DNA from: Actinocrinis puniceicyclus
GTDB lineage: Bacteria > Actinomycetota > Actinomycetes > Streptomycetales > Catenulisporaceae
Direction: 5' to 3'
Assembly: GCF_018283645.1 (NCBI RefSeq)
Contig: NZ_JAGSXH010000005.1
Span: 53,118-117,117 of the forward strand
DNA length: 64,000 nucleotides
Shown: in pieces, positions 62,500 to 64,000 of the stretch
Layout of the letters: the number at the start of each line of letters is the position of its first letter
Numbering within the stretch: position 1 is the stretch's first letter
Notes under the pieces: model-generated
Databases searched by the model: none
The model's input: only the letters and a program-made list of their open reading frames with translations
Told to the model about the DNA's origin: nothing
Program-made: the position numbers and the translations under genes

Positions 62500-63335
62500 C
62501 AGGCCCCCACCGCCTGGTGCGGCTGCCCCGCGGGCGCAACCGCGGTCAGGCCGTAGCGCCGGGTCACGGAAAGCGCCACGTCCCGGGCCGAGCGGATGAG
62601 CAGCGACTTGTCGACGCGCGCCCGGCCGCGGCCGCCCAGCGCCGCGGCCGCGTCCGGGTCCTGCGCGATGACGCCCAGCACCTCGCCGCCGCCCGCGGTG
62701 ACCGAAAGCAGCTCGCCTACCTGCGCCGCCACCCTGCGCGCGTCCTTCGGCGGGGCGATCAGCACGACGCCGATCGGCGGCCTGGCCACCGAGGCGGACG
62801 AGCCCTGATTTCCGTGCAGCCGGTTCGACAGGCCATTGACACGGTCGCGCACGTGGGCGACCTGTTCGGCGTCGGCGCGCGCGACGAGCAGCACCAGCGC
62901 GGCGTACGGCATCAGTTCCAGGGTCGGCGAATCGGGGCCGACTCGTCCGCAGTCCGCGATCACGTCCGCGCCGCCCGGGATCGCGGCGTAGTGGTCGAAG
63001 CAGCGGCCGAGTTGCGGCCAGTGCCCTGACACCGCCGCGGCCTGTTCCGCGGTGCCGAGTCCGATCAGCACTTCGAGTCCGCCGGTGATGCGCTGCACGT
63101 GCTGGGGCAGCGCGGCCGCCTCGAAGCCGCGGCGGGCGGCGATGGCGATGGACAGCAGGCCGCGGTTGGGGTCGAGCGGGCCGCCGTGGTCCGCGCCCAG
63201 CCGGTAGACCAGGTCGCCTCCGTGCGGGTCGCATTCGGCGAGCAGGGCGCGGCGCGGCCAGGAAGCCGCCAGGGCCACCGCGGTGGTGGTGACCCCGGGT
63301 GCGCCCTTGTCGCCTGCGACGACGATCAGTGCCAT
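62499..63335 (-). CDS. TadZ/CpaE-like MinD-superfamily protein
   Basis: A 278-aa localisation factor of the Tad machine. The P-loop position reads GDKGAPGVTTTAVALA: the lysines that bind phosphate in ParA/MinD are partly lost, as in atypical TadZ proteins, so it may bind but not hydrolyse ATP well. DPHGGDLVYRLG at about 40 is the A'-like segment and DVIADCGRVG at about 125 the Walker B place. It lies 13 bases after the SAF gene. Confidence 0.88.
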   Translation of the reverse strand: MALIVVAGDKGAPGVTTTAVALAASWPRRALLAECDPHGGDLVYRLGADHGGPLDPNRGLLSIAIAARRGFEAAALPQHVQRITGGLEVLIGLGTAEQAAAVSGHWPQLGRCFDHYAAIPGGADVIADCGRVGPDSPTLELMPYAALVLLVARADAEQVAHVRDRVNGLSNRLHGNQGSSASVARPPIGVVLIAPPKDARRVAAQVGELLSVTAGGGEVLGVIAQDPDAAAALGGRGRARVDKSLLIRSARDVALSVTRRYGLTAVAPAGQPHQAVGA

Positions 63336-63348
63336 GACAGCGACCTGG

Positions 63349-63990
63349 CTACTGGGTGTGCTTGTCGAGGACGAGCACGAGGTTGCCGCCGGAGGCCGCC
63401 TGCGTCACGGCGTTCGCGTTCTGCTGGCTGAGCACGAGCGAGACGTCGAGAGTGGCGGAGTTGCTCGCGGCCGCGACGTCGTACACGCGCACGTTGGCCA
63501 CGATCGGCGGCGTGGTGGAGCCGTCGGTGAGGTACTGCTGCCCGTTCTTGTCGTCGTTCTTGTTCGTGACGTAGTAGGCGCTCACCGTGTCCCCCACCTC
63601 GATGCCGGCCGGGTACTGGCCGTCTTTGAGCGAGAGGCCGATCACTTCCTGCCCCGGCGCCAGCGGCACCGCGGTGGTGAGCATCTGCCCGACCAGCAGG
63701 GTGCCGGGCAGCAGGTCGGTGCGGGCGGTGTAGCCGCGCAGCGCGCCGGCCTGGGCCTGCGACCAGGTGACGTAGCTGATGTGCGAGTCGACGGCGACCA
63801 TCACTTCGCTGATCGCGTCCGAGCCGATGGCCTGGCCCTGCGGCACCCGCTTGGTGACCTCGACGACGCCGACCCGGTCGCCGGCGCGCTGCTGGAGGTA
63901 GACCGAGGCGAGCGCTCCGAGCAGCACCAGCAGCAGTCCGAGGGCCGCGAGCGCGGGCTTGCGGTCCCGCGGCGCGGAGGGTGGGCGCAC
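63349..63990 (-). CDS. SAF-domain pilus assembly protein (CpaB/RcpC-like)
   Basis: Periplasm-facing protein with one N-terminal helix (ALAALGLLLVLLGALASVYLQ) and a SAF domain (about residues 40-110, VEVTKRVPQGQAIGSDAISEV), as in CpaB/RcpC/FlgA-like Tad proteins. GTG 63990 would give 213 aa, but the frame is still open at base 64000, so the true start may lie outside the window. It is the first tad gene here, transcribed with those that follow. Confidence 0.85.
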   Translation of the reverse strand: MRPPSAPRDRKPALAALGLLLVLLGALASVYLQQRAGDRVGVVEVTKRVPQGQAIGSDAISEVMVAVDSHISYVTWSQAQAGALRGYTARTDLLPGTLLVGQMLTTAVPLAPGQEVIGLSLKDGQYPAGIEVGDTVSAYYVTNKNDDKNGQQYLTDGSTTPPIVANVRVYDVAAASNSATLDVSLVLSQQNANAVTQAASGGNLVLVLDKHTQ

Positions 63991-64000
63991 GTTCGAGGGG

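Overview
The window is high-GC DNA from a filamentous, probably aerial-hypha-forming actinomycete (Streptomycetales or Catenulisporales-like; inferred). The pointers are a three-domain chaplin next to a class E sortase, an actinobacterial housekeeping block (degV, comEA/comEC, holA, rpsT, lepA, hemW, DUF3097, hrcA, dnaJ, rsmE, HIT, phoH, ybeY, CBS protein, cytidine-deaminase-like), an actinobacterial-type Tad pilus operon and many GTG starts. No rRNA, tRNA, CRISPR array or insertion sequence was recognised.

Layout. 1-7.2 kb (+ strand): the 3' part of an MFS transporter, a CPA1-type Na+/H+ antiporter, a decayed AlbA_2/HATPase gene coupled to an intact ParA-like ATPase, homocysteine S-methyltransferase and a CE7 acetyl-xylan esterase. 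7.2-18.6 kb: a plant-polysaccharide locus with a five-gene Opp/Dpp-type ABC importer, a LacI repressor, a clan GH-A glycosidase and a CBM2-GH5 cellulase. Three near-palindromes with an AACCGGTT-like core lie in the promoters of the importer, the glycosidase/repressor pair and the cellulase, so they look like one small LacI regulon. 18.7-24.4 kb: cell-surface genes, namely a large propeller/lectin protein, a class E sortase and an LAXTG-anchored chaplin. 24.6-28.7 kb: VOC protein, acyl-ACP desaturase, small membrane protein, TMEM165/GDT1 transporter and LCP glycopolymer transferase.

28.8-49.2 kb is the conserved housekeeping block: cytidine-deaminase-like, CBS/CorC protein, YbeY, PhoH, HIT, RsmE, DnaJ, HrcA (with a CIRCE operator), DUF3097, HemW, LepA, S20, HolA, oligopeptidase B and a ComEC that is split into a membrane half and a metallo-hydrolase half, then ComEA. 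49.4-53.6 kb holds a ribbon-helix-helix/Clp-N protein, an ABC-2 exporter pair under a long dyad operator, a DUF6458-like membrane protein and DegV.

53.8-64 kb is a minus-strand tad operon (SAF/RcpC, TadZ, CpaF, TadB, TadC, a pilin-like protein, two TadE, one TadG-like protein and a LysM-BTAD protein) with tightly overlapping genes; its upstream end lies at or beyond the window edge. The least ordinary items are the LacI operator set, the AlbA_2/ParA pair, the split ComEC with a missing stop codon, the three-repeat chaplin with cysteine pairs in its stalk, and the operator-like dyads before the Clp-N and ABC-2 genes.
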